DNA from: Papilionanthe hookeriana x Papilionanthe teres
Lineage: Eukaryota > Streptophyta > Magnoliopsida > Asparagales > Orchidaceae
DNA: 64,000 nucleotides
Direction: 5' to 3'
Assembly (NCBI GenBank): GCA_022702705.1
Contig: CM040434.1
Coordinates: forward strand, 23,850,001-23,914,000
Shown here: positions 12,661 through 23,470 of the stretch, one piece after another
Numbering within the stretch: position 1 is the first letter of the stretch
Layout of the letters: every line of letters begins with the position of its first letter
The notes under the pieces: model-generated
What the model saw: the letters and a program-made list of their open reading frames with translations, nothing else
The model's database searches: none
What the model was told of the DNA's origin: nothing
Program-made: the position numbers and the translations under genes

Positions 12661-13180
12661 ATGAACCTAGAAGACCTCGACGATCGACGTTGGGAATTAT
12701 ATTTCGACGGAGCATCTTCAAGACACAAAGACGAAGAATCGCAAGTGATAGTGCCCGTAAGGCAGAATCGGCTAATCTTTATAACACCGAGCGGGGATGT
12801 TAAGATACTCCTACCACTCGACGTAACCGTGTACAAACAACGAGCGTAATACGAAGCCCTCATAACGGGATTGGAATTAACCATTCAAATGGGGATAACG
12901 GACATCAACATCTACGGGATTCACAAGCTAATCATTCAACAGATCGCTGACAAGACGTAATTCTAAAGCCAAGACTCGAACAATACTTCCAAGATGCCAT
13001 ACAAATTGTTGAACGATTCCAAATGTGACAATCTACAAAATTCCTAGAAAAGAGAATGCTTTAAGAGATGCTTTAGCCCGTCTCGCAAAAAGAATTTGCC
13101 TGTTTGCAAGATGAATCAATGGAAGTGTCGATCCACTGACGTCGAGTCCTATCACAACTTGACATAGACATGATACACAA
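12661..13180 (+). pseudogene. aRH: Second, archaeal-type RNase H (element A)
   Basis: DDRRWELYFDGASS (12682-12723) is the characteristic start of the archaeal-type RNase H that Tat elements carry in addition to the normal one. The first catalytic Asp codon is 12706-12708. The second motif (NEAEYEAL in B) is broken in A near 12837-12860. The third, IYGDSQLII, is degraded near 12910-12935 (bases read IYGIHKLII). The C-terminal part (PRLEQYFQDAIQIVERF, 12968-13020) continues to about 13180. Presence of this domain assigns the element to the Tat group. Confidence 0.88.
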
Positions 13181-13299
13181 ATCGAAGAAGGAAAAGAATC
13201 AGCATGAAGAAGTGACGTAAAACACGAAGATCGGCGACGACCATTGATAGACTACTCGCAAACAGAAAGCTACCGGACGATAGGTCGCTGCCCATCGTA

Positions 13300-14518
13300 T
13301 CAAGAAAAGAACTCGTCCTACGCATTAATAAACAACACATTGTACGAAGGTCTTTTGATCAAATGTGGCTAAGGTGCCTAAGCGGTCCGAGGCCCGTGAA
13401 ATCGTTAAAGAGGTACATTCGAGACTCTGTGGCGCTCACCGACCGGGTCCAAAAATGAAGATGAAAATTAAAAGACTAGGGTACTACCGGCCCTCGATGA
13501 TGACCGACCGCATGAAAATCGCCAAGAGCCGTCACCAATGCCAAGTGCACGGAGTGGTTCTACACCAACCTCCAAATGTGCCGCACCCGACAATTGCGTC
13601 GCGGCCATTCGAATGTCGGGGCACGTATATAGTGGGTCCAATAGAACCACCATCTTCGAAAGGACATCGTTTCATTCTTGCAGCTACAGATTACTTTTCC
13701 AAGTGCGTGCAGTCCCACTTAGAGAAGTGAAAGCACACCACGTGCTGCAGCTTTTCAAGAACCAAGTTGTCTACCGTTTCGGAGTGCCGCGCAGATCATC
13801 TCGTATAATGGGCCGCATTCGAAGCACACAAATCAACAATTTTGTCGAGAGACACGAATCGACCGGCGATACTCGACAATTTACTACCCAAGAGCAAACG
13901 GCCTCGCCGAGGCTTTTAATAAAACTCTCGTTCAAATCTTAAAGAAAACCTTGGACGATAATAAGAGAAATTGGCACGAGAAATTGTTAGAAGCCTTATG
14001 GGCCTACCGGACAACCTTCGTAACTCCTACTCAAGCTACACCTTACGCTCCGGTGTATGGGTCCGAGGCAATGTTACCTTTAGAGGTTCAGCCTTCCTTC
14101 ACTCGAATTGCAGCTTGCAAACAAGATCACGACGAAGAAAACGCCGTACTACGACTCGAAGAATTAGAAAGCTCGGAAGGGAAAAGACTTGCAGACAGCA
14201 ACGAATTTAGAACTATACCAAGCTAAAATGGTTCAAGCCCATGACAAACCGGTCCGCCCAAGAACCTTCAAAGTTGGTGACTTAGTTCTCGTTCTCAAGA
14301 GACCTATTCTCGCACACCGCAAGATAGGAGGAAAATTTCAACCCACTCGGGAAGGACCGCTTCGTGGTCGAAGCAAGATACTCGGGAGGTTCCTACCGCC
14401 TAGTGAATTGCCGTGGAGAACGACATATGCTTCCGATCAACGGACGATACTTGAAAAAATATTACGCTACCCGATGTTTCGAAGGAATGAATTCTTCATC
14501 CCTAAGAAACACGAGTGA
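13300..14518 (+). pseudogene. int: Integrase (element A), with two catalytic Asp positions lost
   Basis: The zinc-binding HHCC region is readable at about 13365-13560 (VHSRLCGAH ... SRHQCQVHG; the first Cys of the pair reads Arg). The core begins at about 13600, where B has WGTDIVGPI but A reads RGTYIVGPI, so the first catalytic Asp is Tyr. The second (SDNGSAF in B) reads YNGP near 13802-13820. The Glu motif (ANGLAEAFNKTL frame) is intact at about 13894-13926. The C-terminal domain has FKVGDLVLVLKRPILAHRKI near 14265-14325 and GGSYRLVNCRGE near 14384-14420. As read, this copy would be inactive. It would act on cDNA in the nucleus to make the 5-bp staggered insertion. Confidence 0.9.
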
Positions 14519-14756
14519 AGTAATTACTCGTGATCGGGTCCGAACCCAAAAATAATAAAATGTGCTAAAATAAATAAACAAATGATAATAAAGTTTTCCT
14601 CGTTTTCTTCTCCAAATCAAAGTCCCTTTTCCGATCTTATCCTACTTCATTCCCGTTAAAATATAAGAATAATAAAAAATGTATCTTTAATAAACATTTT
14701 CTTAATGTTCTTGTTCTTAAGTATAACCCCCGATCCTTTTCCTTGTCTTTTCGCAG
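14519..14756 (+). promoter_or_regulatory. Int-3' ORF spacer ending in a strong splice acceptor
   Basis: AT-rich, non-coding spacer. Its last 30 bases form a pyrimidine-rich tract ending TTTTCCTTGTCTTTTCGCAG, with the AG at 14755-14756. The ATG of the 3' ORF follows three bases later (14760). Element B keeps the tract and AG (50956-50957). It is what a plant intron 3' end looks like and fits expression of the 3' ORF by splicing. Confidence 0.6.
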
Positions 14757-14759
14757 GAA

Positions 14760-16193
14760 ATGTCGAACGGGCGGTTGGTCTTGAACTTTAAGAATGGCGT
14801 AAGCCTCGCACTCGATGAAAAGAGGGTGAAAGATGGAGCGATAATCGAGATCGACTCGCATTTCGCACCGAGCAGCCTACAAGACGAGGAAAGTGACCGG
14901 GTCCCGCTAACCGAGAAGAACCGCCCGGACAGACAAGTGATGAAAGTGGGTGGCCCAAGCCACCAATCCAACAACAAGAAAAGAAAGCAAACACCGAAGA
15001 AGACAAGAAAATGAAGTCCGTAGTCGCTACAGACGGAGGGCAAGCTTGTCAGCCGCCGCGCCCGCGAGATTCAAGAAGTTCGGAGAGCTACTCTCACAGC
15101 CCACGCAACGAAGAAATAAGAATCGCCGTATCCGTAAAATGTTAACAAAACTAGTCGCGGACCAGCGACGAGACAATTGCTAATACCAAGCACTCACATT
15201 TCAAGGACACCGGTTCACCAGAACTCGAAGAAAGGAGGCCAGCTCCTAGAATAACGAAAGAACCAGTGGAAATCTCCGAAGATCGAATGAAGAAGGCTAC
15301 CACGCCACCGGATAGAACCACCACAGAAGTGCATGACCTTGTTGCAGAAGCAACCCCGGGGATGTCCCGACGTGCATCATCCCCGAGGAGCCGAGGTATG
15401 CGGGGAACGTGAAGGGATTGAACCATATATCCCACAATATGTCACAAGGCCTCGCCATCTGCATCATTCCGGAATACGAGCCGGAGAGGATGCGTAATGT
15501 TGAAAAGAAAACTTTCGAATACTTCGAGAGAATTAAAGGAAGAAGAATCAACATACTGAAGGCCTCGAGCTACACACCGACGTATTCTCGCAGTATGAAC
15601 AACAACAAATCGTGGATTGTATCCGGATCCGAAAAGAATGGGCCGAGCAGCCGCCCGAGGGAAAATACATACTCGAACCCCGGAGATGGATGCCGTGGAA
15701 AGGAAGAATCACATTACAATGCGGATGCTCGCTACAACTTTGTCGAAGACAGAAGGGAAACCCACCGGAATACTCCGTCATGGGCAAGTAGATCCGATGC
15801 CATCGCTTATCAAGAGAATGGTAAAAAGATTGATAACATGGAGGGTACCGCCAGCAGATTGCATACCCAATAGCCGCATTATCAACATCTACAAACAAGG
15901 TGACCGCATACCCCCACATATCGATCACCACGACTTCGTCGACCTTTCGCACGGCCTCTTTCTTGAATGAGTGTAACATCATGTTCGGATCCGACCTCCG
16001 GATAGCAGAGCCCGGGTGAGTTCCGAGGGCCGCAAAGATACCTTTACCGGTGGGTTCCGTCATGATACCGCAAGGTAACGGAGCAGATATCGCAAAGCAT
16101 CGCATACTGTGGGTGCCAGTGGAGCGAATCTCGCTTACTTTCGTGAGGATGGACGACAGCAAAATACCTTACCATTTCCAACCGCACCCGTAG
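14760..16193 (+). pseudogene. AlkB-type Fe(II)/2-oxoglutarate dioxygenase, ALKBH9/10-like, captured as 3' ORF
   Basis: N-terminal part (14760 to about 15500): MSNGRLVLNFKNG, acidic then Lys/Arg-rich and low complexity, no known domain. The AlkB domain runs from about 15558 to the TAG at 16191. Successive pieces, in shifting frames: EGLELHTDVFSQYEQQQIVD (15558), EPRRWMPWKGRITLQ, GKPTGILRHGQVDPMP, PNSRIINIYKQGDRIPPHID, ASFLNECNIMFGSDL, and LPVGSVMIPQGNGADIAKH to ERISLTFVRMDD (open from 16029). Iron ligands are His 15917-15919, Asp 15923-15925 and His 16098-16100; the likely oxoglutarate Arg is 16125-16127. The wording matches plant ALKBH9/ALKBH10, known RNA m6A demethylases. About four frameshifts break it. 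The role in the element is inferred: removal of methyl groups from its own RNA. Confidence 0.92.
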
Positions 16194-16960
16194 CTAGAGA
16201 ACCTCCGCCTTACGAGCCGTGAGTTACATGGGAAATATCACACCTCCAACGTACATCCAGCTCAGGCATCCTTGCCAAGGATGGCTTGGAAGGTGATGTT
16301 ATCGACCATGTACCTCACTATTCGTACATGGATTTTCGACAGATGATTCTTTTCGATGGATCAACAAAGATCATACACGATCCGTTTTAAGTCTACATGG
16401 ATTGTATGAAATATATTCCGCATCGAGTTGTACGACGTATTTTCAACATGATTGGAATGAAAGTGACCATGTCACGTTTTTGGCTTTCACCTCTTTTGTG
16501 CAAATTGATTGGGAAACGCCATTAAAGTTAAATGAACTTCGAACAAAGAACAGAAAAGAAATAAAACAAAAAAAGAGAATAAAAGAAAACTTTCTAAAAA
16601 AAAAAATCTGAAAAATGACAAACACCAAGTTCACATGAACATTAAATAAACAATAAAATAAAATTTGAACCATTAAAAGATAAACGAAATCAACACAAAT
16701 CTCAAATTCCATCCTTCCAAACTTCAAAATCAAATTCCATCCTTACAAATTTCAAATCAAATCCTCAATCAAATTCCAAATCCGATCTCGATCAAGTTTC
16801 AAACTTGATCTTCCAAATTTCAAATCAAATCTTAAATCAAATTTCAATCGAGTTCAAACTCATCCTTCCAAATTTCCAAAATTCCGAATTCAATCTTTCC
16901 AGGCTTCAAGTCTCAATCAAATTCAAATCCAATTTCTTCCAGATCTCGAATCAAATATCA
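16194..16960 (+). other. 3' non-coding region after the AlkB ORF (element A)
   Basis: No credible gene. From about 16540 it turns A-rich, then becomes a loose series of CAAATTTCAAATCAAATC-like words that lead into the tandem array. Element B has lost the part before about 16624 together with the AlkB domain. Confidence 0.7.
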
Positions 16961-17835
16961 AATCAAACCTTTTGGGTCAAGGATTTTACATCCAAGACTG
17001 CACTGCTTTAGGATTCTTTTCCTATTGCACTGAAATACATCAAAATTCAAACTTTTGGGTCGAGGATTTTACATCCAAGATCGCACCGCTTTAGGATCCT
17101 TTTCCTATCGCACCGAAATACATCAAAATTCAAACCTTTTGGGTCGAGGATTTTACATCCAAGATCGCACCGCTTTAGGATTCTTTTCCTATCGCACCGA
17201 AATACATCAAAATTCAAACTTTTGGGTCGAGGATTTTACATCCAAGACCGCACCGCTTTAGGATTCTTTTCCTATCGCACCGAAGTACATCAAAATTCAA
17301 ACCTTTTGGGTCGAGGATTTTACATCCAAGACCGCATCGCTTTAGGATTCTTTTCCTATCGCACCGAAATACATCAAATTCAAACTTTTGGGTCGAGGAT
17401 TTTACATCCAAGACCGCACCGCTTTAGGATCCTTTTCCTATCGCACCGAAATACATCAAAATTCAAACTTTTGGGTCGAGGATTTTACATCCAAGACCGC
17501 ACCGCTTTAGGATTCTTTTCCTATCAGCACCGAAGTACATCAAAATTCAATTTTTCGGGTCGAGGATTTTACATCCAAGACCGCACCGCTTTAGGATTCT
17601 TTCCCTATCGCACCGAAATACATCAAATCAAATTCTCGGGATTAAGGATTTTACATCCAAGACCGCATCGCTTTAGGATTCTTTCCCTATTGCACCGAAA
17701 TACATCAAATCGAATTCCCGGGTTAAGGATTTTACATCCGAGACTCGCATCGCTTTAGGATCATTTCCCTATCGCAATGAAATACATCAAAATCAAACTC
17801 TTAAGGTTAAGGATTTTATATCCAACACCACTTTG
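16961..17835 (+). repeat. ~82-83-bp tandem array (about 11 units) before the 3' LTR of A
   Basis: Head-to-tail units containing GGATTTTACATCCAAGA, GCTTTAGGATTCTTTTCC and GAAATACATCAAA recur at about 16981, 17063, 17146, 17229, 17313, 17396, 17478, 17561, 17645, 17726 and 17812. The last units are more diverged. Most sequence changes between units are at the same CTG/CCG/TCG sites. The period is not a multiple of three, so long ORFs across it are accidental. Confidence 0.95.
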
Positions 17836-18275
17836 CTCTGAGATCTATTCTCATTGCAACGATTCAATCTAATGAATTCAATTTTCTTTCGAGGTTGGAG
17901 ATGTTACATCTAAAACCTCAGAACTCCAATTTCAATTTCAAATCAAATCCTTCAAATTAATTTTGACAAACTTCAATCTAAATTGAAATTCCAAACTAAA
18001 ATCCAAGCTCACACATCAAAACATAAATTGAAACAAAATAAAATCTAAATCAAAATTCCCCAGGTCATGTGATTTGGGATTCACCTCCTTTTCCTTTCCC
18101 CAGCGAGAGTTCAAGAATCTCCGGTTCCGGAGATATACTCGACACTCCCCAGACAGAACTCTTCACTTCGTCCTAAGTTCGTCACTGGACATTCGTGTTG
18201 GTTTTGTTGATCGCTCGGCCAACACCAATACGCGCGGTGTGCTCCGTCACTCACCACACCTATTGGGGATCCATT
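17836..18275 (+). other. Array-to-LTR region with weak polypurine tract (element A)
   Basis: Non-coding. AT-rich words are followed by a GC-richer segment around 18070-18270 that is conserved in B (53410-53636). Just before the LTR it reads TATTGGGGATCCATT. The short TTGGGGA is the only purine run at the LTR edge, a poor polypurine tract compared with the family norm. Confidence 0.5.
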
Positions 18276-18279
18276 TGTT

Positions 18280-18300
18280 GACCTCATTTTTGATGAGGTC
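18280..18300 (+). repeat. Terminal hairpin at the LTR 5' end
   Basis: Perfect 8-bp inverted repeat GACCTCAT / ATGAGGTC with a 5-base TTTTG loop, beginning five bases inside the LTR. It is identical in B at 34402-34422 and 53641-53661. Confidence 0.85.
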
Positions 18301-20475
18301 TTCCCTTCTTCTGTTAGTGCTTAGGATCTAGCCTCAGGCTTTTTCTTTGACTATCTTAGAGGACTAGAATCGGGACCCGCCATTTAGAAATTCAAACCAC
18401 TTCTAAACTCCTCGCAAACTCCACAAATTCGACTATAGACCCCTAATCACCTAGAGGGTTGAAATCAAATGTGGAAGTTTAAAGGATGAGTTCCTATGGA
18501 CTCTTCGGCCTTAGGACTACCCCGGCGGCCCTGGTCCAGTGAGGGGGCCGACTTACACTACACTTACACACTACATTTCCACACACTTCCTAAAACCACA
18601 CCCATACCCAACTTAACCTCCCCGACTCATGTGGGTGATTCACATGGATGGTCCTTAACCCCTAAGCCCTCGGCTAAGAGGGTTAGGAACAACATAGTGA
18701 ATGCCTCAAATGAGTCCCTTCATGGCTCACATGGGCTTGACATGGCTTCATGGCTTCATGGCTTCATGGCTCAACCAAAATGACTTCTTTCCACTTACAT
18801 CCACCCAATCTTCAATTTTCCAAATTTTCAATTTTTGACCCCCGAGACCCTACACCTACTAAACCTACCCAAAACCCTCAAATTACTCCAAATTTTCGCA
18901 AAATTTCCAAATTACCCAAAATTTTCCAAAATCAATCCCAAACATCTCCACATCACTCAAATTGATCATCCATATCCAAAAATACCAAAGATTCCAAAAA
19001 TACCCCCCAATACCCTCCAAATACCCAAAATACCCTTCTTGGCCTAAAAATCAAAAAATTCAGAAAATTCCCAGAAAATTCCAGAAAATCCTAAATATTC
19101 CCAATTTCATTTTGTCCAACTACACCATGGGTCAATTTTGTCAATTTACCCTACTTTTGTCAAAACCCCCAAATTGACCCATTTTAACCCAAAGTAGACC
19201 CAATGTTAAACCAAACCTATCCAATTGACCCAAATTCTGGTCCAATTCAATTCTAAACTTCAATTCAACATCCCCAATACCAATCTAGACCAAATCCAAG
19301 TCCAATTTGATTGACATTTGGATCCAATTTCACTTTGGGCCTTAAAGCCCAAATTTGGACCCATGACCCAAACTTAGCCCAAACTAACCCAATTCAACTC
19401 CAATTAACCCCAAATCTTTTCTAAACCTTCCTTAACACCCCCATAAACATTTCTCAACATTTATTTCAACTCTAGCCCAACATTAGCCCAATTTGGCCCA
19501 CTCTGGACCTACATAGGCCCACTTACCAAATAAACCCAAATTCAAACCAATTCAACTCCAAATCACATCAAACCGATTCCAAGCCCTTCATAGAACATCC
19601 CTAAACCAATTATGACATTTATTTGACAAAGTTCTTCACAAAATTTTTATCCAAATGCCCATCCTAAAATCAAAAGCCCATTTCCCTTAAACTTTCCTAA
19701 AAGCCCACTTCACCACATTCAAAAGCCCAAATCTACCCTAAAGCCCACATGACATCTCCATTTGTCATCCACTTAATTAAATCCATTACCTAAGTCCTAA
19801 ATTCACCATCAAATTATTCCAAATCAAGTTTCATACAAATTTCCATCAAAACATCCAAAATTCTTAAAACCCATTTTCATGAAATCGACCAAACCTTTTC
19901 CCAAGCCAAATGGAGCCAAGGATGAGCCATTCACAAGCCATATGAAGCCATGAGAGTTTGGCATGTGACCATGCCATTAATGGCAAAAGGAGGAGGTCCT
20001 TTAACCATCTCCTAAAAGTCATTAGCCTTAAGCATGTCTCCCCTTAACCAAGATTTAATCCAAATATTCTTGGATAAGGACATCACCACCTTCGACCAGC
20101 TAGCCTAACCGATCTTCTCACCCAAGACCAGCCCATGGGGAGGTGAACCCAACCCAAACCAATGGGTTGACCAATTTCAAGCCAAAATGGCCTCTCCCCA
20201 TTCCATTTTAATCCAAACACTTTACACATGTCCAAGCCCAATCGACTTCACCATTGCCAAGCCCCGACCTCCCCGGTCAAGATGGTGACCCATGCCTGCA
20301 CGGCCACCCGCCCGGATCGCCGGAAAACACCACACCCGAGAGCATCATGTGAGCCCAAGCTTGGAATTCTCACCGCCGAGTTGCCCCATGCCCAATGGCC
20401 ACCATGGTCGTTCTTCTCCTCACCGCAGCACTCGATCCCATGCCTCAACTCCCCCGGAGGCCCTCCACCCTCTCC

Positions 20476-20483
20476 TATTTAAA
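20476..20483 (+). promoter_or_regulatory. TATA-like box, 3' LTR of A
   Basis: TATTTAAA at the position equivalent to 570-577 of the 5' LTR, in the same C-rich context. Confidence 0.6.
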
Positions 20484-20906
20484 CTCCACCCCTCTCGGCC
20501 ATGGAAGGAGCTAAGCACAAACCTTGCCAAAACTCGCCAAAATTGTTCCGTACCCTTCTCCACTCTTAGAACACTTGATCCCCAAGGAAATCCCCCCGCC
20601 ATTTCTCCTCTCGTAAGCTCAATTTCGTAGTCGAAATTCCACCCAAAACCAGGACACTTCTCCACAAGTGAGCCAATTCTCAAATTCATTGGCTCTACAC
20701 CTTCACCGCACCAAGGGAAGGTGTCCACCAACAAAAGCCCCATCTCCGTGCCACCCAGTTGCTCCGACTCCTCCAAGCTTTGTGATCTGGGCTTGGTCGA
20801 AATCATATCCGGACAATTCCCTGCACCGAGAGACTTCATCCGGAGCTTCGTCGGACCCAATCGAAGGTGCAACAACTCTCGGATTGAAGCCACACTTCTC
20901 CGAGCC

Positions 20907-20915
20907 AAGGTATGA
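20907..20915 (+). promoter_or_regulatory. Donor-like splice site, 3' LTR of A
   Basis: AAG|GTATGAG, the same site as in the 5' LTR. In this copy it would not be used for element splicing but shows conservation. Confidence 0.45.
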
Positions 20916-23094
20916 GCTAACTCTCCATCCCGAGCTTCGGAGATTCTCCATTTCAAATGCCTTAGTTTCAATGCATGTTAGCCAGTATGGATGTGTTCGT
21001 CCCTTCAAGACGAATCCATAGAGTATAAGAACGTAAAAATCCATCGAGAATCGAGTGAGATCTTAGGGATTTAGTGTGGACGGCTCTCGGCGAGAACACT
21101 TGGGGACGATGAACGGATGCCGTCCATTCGATACACGCGCGCACGAACGGCTCGGATGGCGTCGGACCAGAAACGGTGCGAGAACCGCGGGGCCCGGCCG
21201 CCGACTCGAGTGGCGGCGTCGAATCGGGAGCGCGCCGCGTGGCCTTTCGGAGCCGCCGAGGATGCGCCGGCGCCGCGTGGATAAATAGAAAATTAGGGTA
21301 TTTTCTTATTTATTTAATTCCCTAAACTTCAAAAATTCATATCTCTCGTGTAGGAAAATCATAAAAATAAAATAAAAATACCCTCTCGCTCAGAGGAACG
21401 TAGGAGAATAATGTGGAAAAGAAATCACTTAATTTCATCAAGTATTTTATTTTTTATAATTTATTTACTCTCTCGCATTGTTTTAATTCTCCATGCATGC
21501 ATACAATTCGCCATGGCATGAGACCATAGGGCTTTTGAAGCCTCCGAATTCGGGAACATTCCCCGAATTTTCCAAAGTCGAGGCCATCCCTATGAAGAGT
21601 TCTTGATTTTTCAAGTTCGTGTCATCGTTTTGAGTATTTTAATTCCAGTAAATAGCATGTTATGAAATAAATTCTAGGAAAATTTGGTGATGTTGCTAAT
21701 GATCGTAGAACCCTAGAAAAATAGGTTTTGACTTAGTTCATTTAAAACAACTCTAATCGGCTTAAACACTCAAAATAGGTCTTCAATTAATTAGAGTTAA
21801 CCATGCATCAAATTGACTTGAAATCAATTCTCCACTGACCTTTAGGATCAGAGGAATCCATCATAAAAATTTGAGGTCAATTGGACTTGGTTAGCCCCAC
21901 TAATCGGGTTGATTAAGCCACTTAGCCATTTTAAACTTTAAAAATTCATAACTTTTAAAATACTTTTCAAAAATTCACCAAATTGGTTTTGGAGCCTCTC
22001 CGATATGAGGGAAACCTAGGAAAATTAAAATTTCAATTTTCTAAAAAAGTTGATTTTTAATAATATTTTAATATTTTAATAATTAAAAAATAATAAAAAT
22101 CACAAAAATAATAAAATTCACCAAAATGTCATATTTTGAATTTTAATCACTTAGGAACAAATCCCACATTTTTCTTAGGTCTATTTAGTGAGATATTGAA
22201 TTTTAAAGCCCTAGGGTAATTTTAAAATTAAAAAAATGTATTTTCTAGCATTTTCACTAAAATAATTATAATAAATCATAAAAAAATCAGAAAATTGCAA
22301 AATTTGTTTCTCTGGTTTCCTTGATATTAGAGAGATTTTTAAAAAATATAAAATCCATTTTTCAATTTTTATTTTATTTTTTAAATTAATTAACACTCCA
22401 AAATTTAAAATAATTATAATAAAAATAATATAATTCAAAAAATCACCAAAATTGGTCCAAGTGCTTCTCTTGTCATTAGGAATGTCCCCTAATTTTCTTA
22501 AGGACAGAAACTTTCCCTTGGTCATGTTATTAAATTTTCCTTGAAAATCTCTATTTTCCACCAAAAATAATTATATAAATAAATTAAATACAGAAAAATC
22601 ACATTTTCTCCTCTCATGTCTTTATTGACATATGAGTGAAGTCACATAAAAATTTCAAGTTCATTTGAGTTCAATTTAGTGAGTTATGAAATTATTAAGC
22701 TAAAGGGGTAAAATGGTAATTAAACTTTTAACCCTTAATTAAAACTTTAGGTTTAATAAAAATCAACAAGTAAAATATTTGATCTTAATCTGATTTGGAT
22801 GATTGAAATTTAAATAATTAAAGGGTAGAAACCCATTAAATAATTTTAAAATGATTAAACTTTAATTAAATAATAGATTAAATTTGGAGGAATAATAAAT
22901 TGGGATTATTAAAATAAGGGATATTTATTAGGAAGAGATTTATTCTTTAATTTAAAAAGTCCCTAAGTTAATTATCTCATTAATATTCAACTCTTAATTA
23001 AAATGATAACTCAAATTTGAAACATTAAAAGACTTAATTAAATTATTAAACTCTTTTAAAATTTTAATTAAAATTAAAAATAAAGTAAATTAAA

Positions 23095-23470
23095 GATAAA
23101 TTAAATTAAAATTAAATTAAATTTAGCAATTAAATTAAATTAAATTAAATTTAATAATTAAATTAAATTAAATTAAATAATTAAATTAAATTAAATTAAA
23201 TAATTAAATTAAATTAAATTAAATTAAGTTAAATTAAATTAAATTAACAATTAAATTAAATTAAAAATTAAATTAAATTAAATTAAATTAAATTAAATTA
23301 AATTAAATAAATTAAATTAATTAAATAAAATTGAATTAAATCAAATTAAATTAAATTAAATAAATTAAATTAAATAATTGAATTAAATTAAATTAAATAA
23401 TCAAATTAAAATTAAATCAAATCAAATTAATTAAACATCAAATCAAATTAAATCAAACTCAATTAAATTA
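23095..23470 (+). repeat. AAATT-type array, 3' LTR of A
   Basis: Pentamer array equivalent to 3195-3555. It differs from the 5' LTR copy by a few unit-length indels. Confidence 0.9.

Noticed and set aside
15548..16162. 204-codon open frame on the minus strand over the AlkB region.
   Set aside because: Shadow of the + strand AlkB gene, which has clear family motifs; the minus frame has none.
17222..17758. 178-codon ORF and similar ones in 51667-53114 with repeating GRGFYIQD... peptides.
   Set aside because: They follow the ~82-bp tandem unit, whose length is not a multiple of three, so the frame cycles. No start, domain or conservation at codon level.
16961..17835. Regular repeats considered as a CRISPR-like array.
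   Set aside because: Units are contiguous with no unique spacers, in a plant retrotransposon 3' UTR.
20224..21300. GC-richer stretch with ORFs of 60-180 codons on both strands, which could suggest a host gene.
   Set aside because: It is the promoter and leader part of the LTR, repeated at 350-1380, 36540-37610 and 55770-56820; the ORFs are not conserved in frame between copies.
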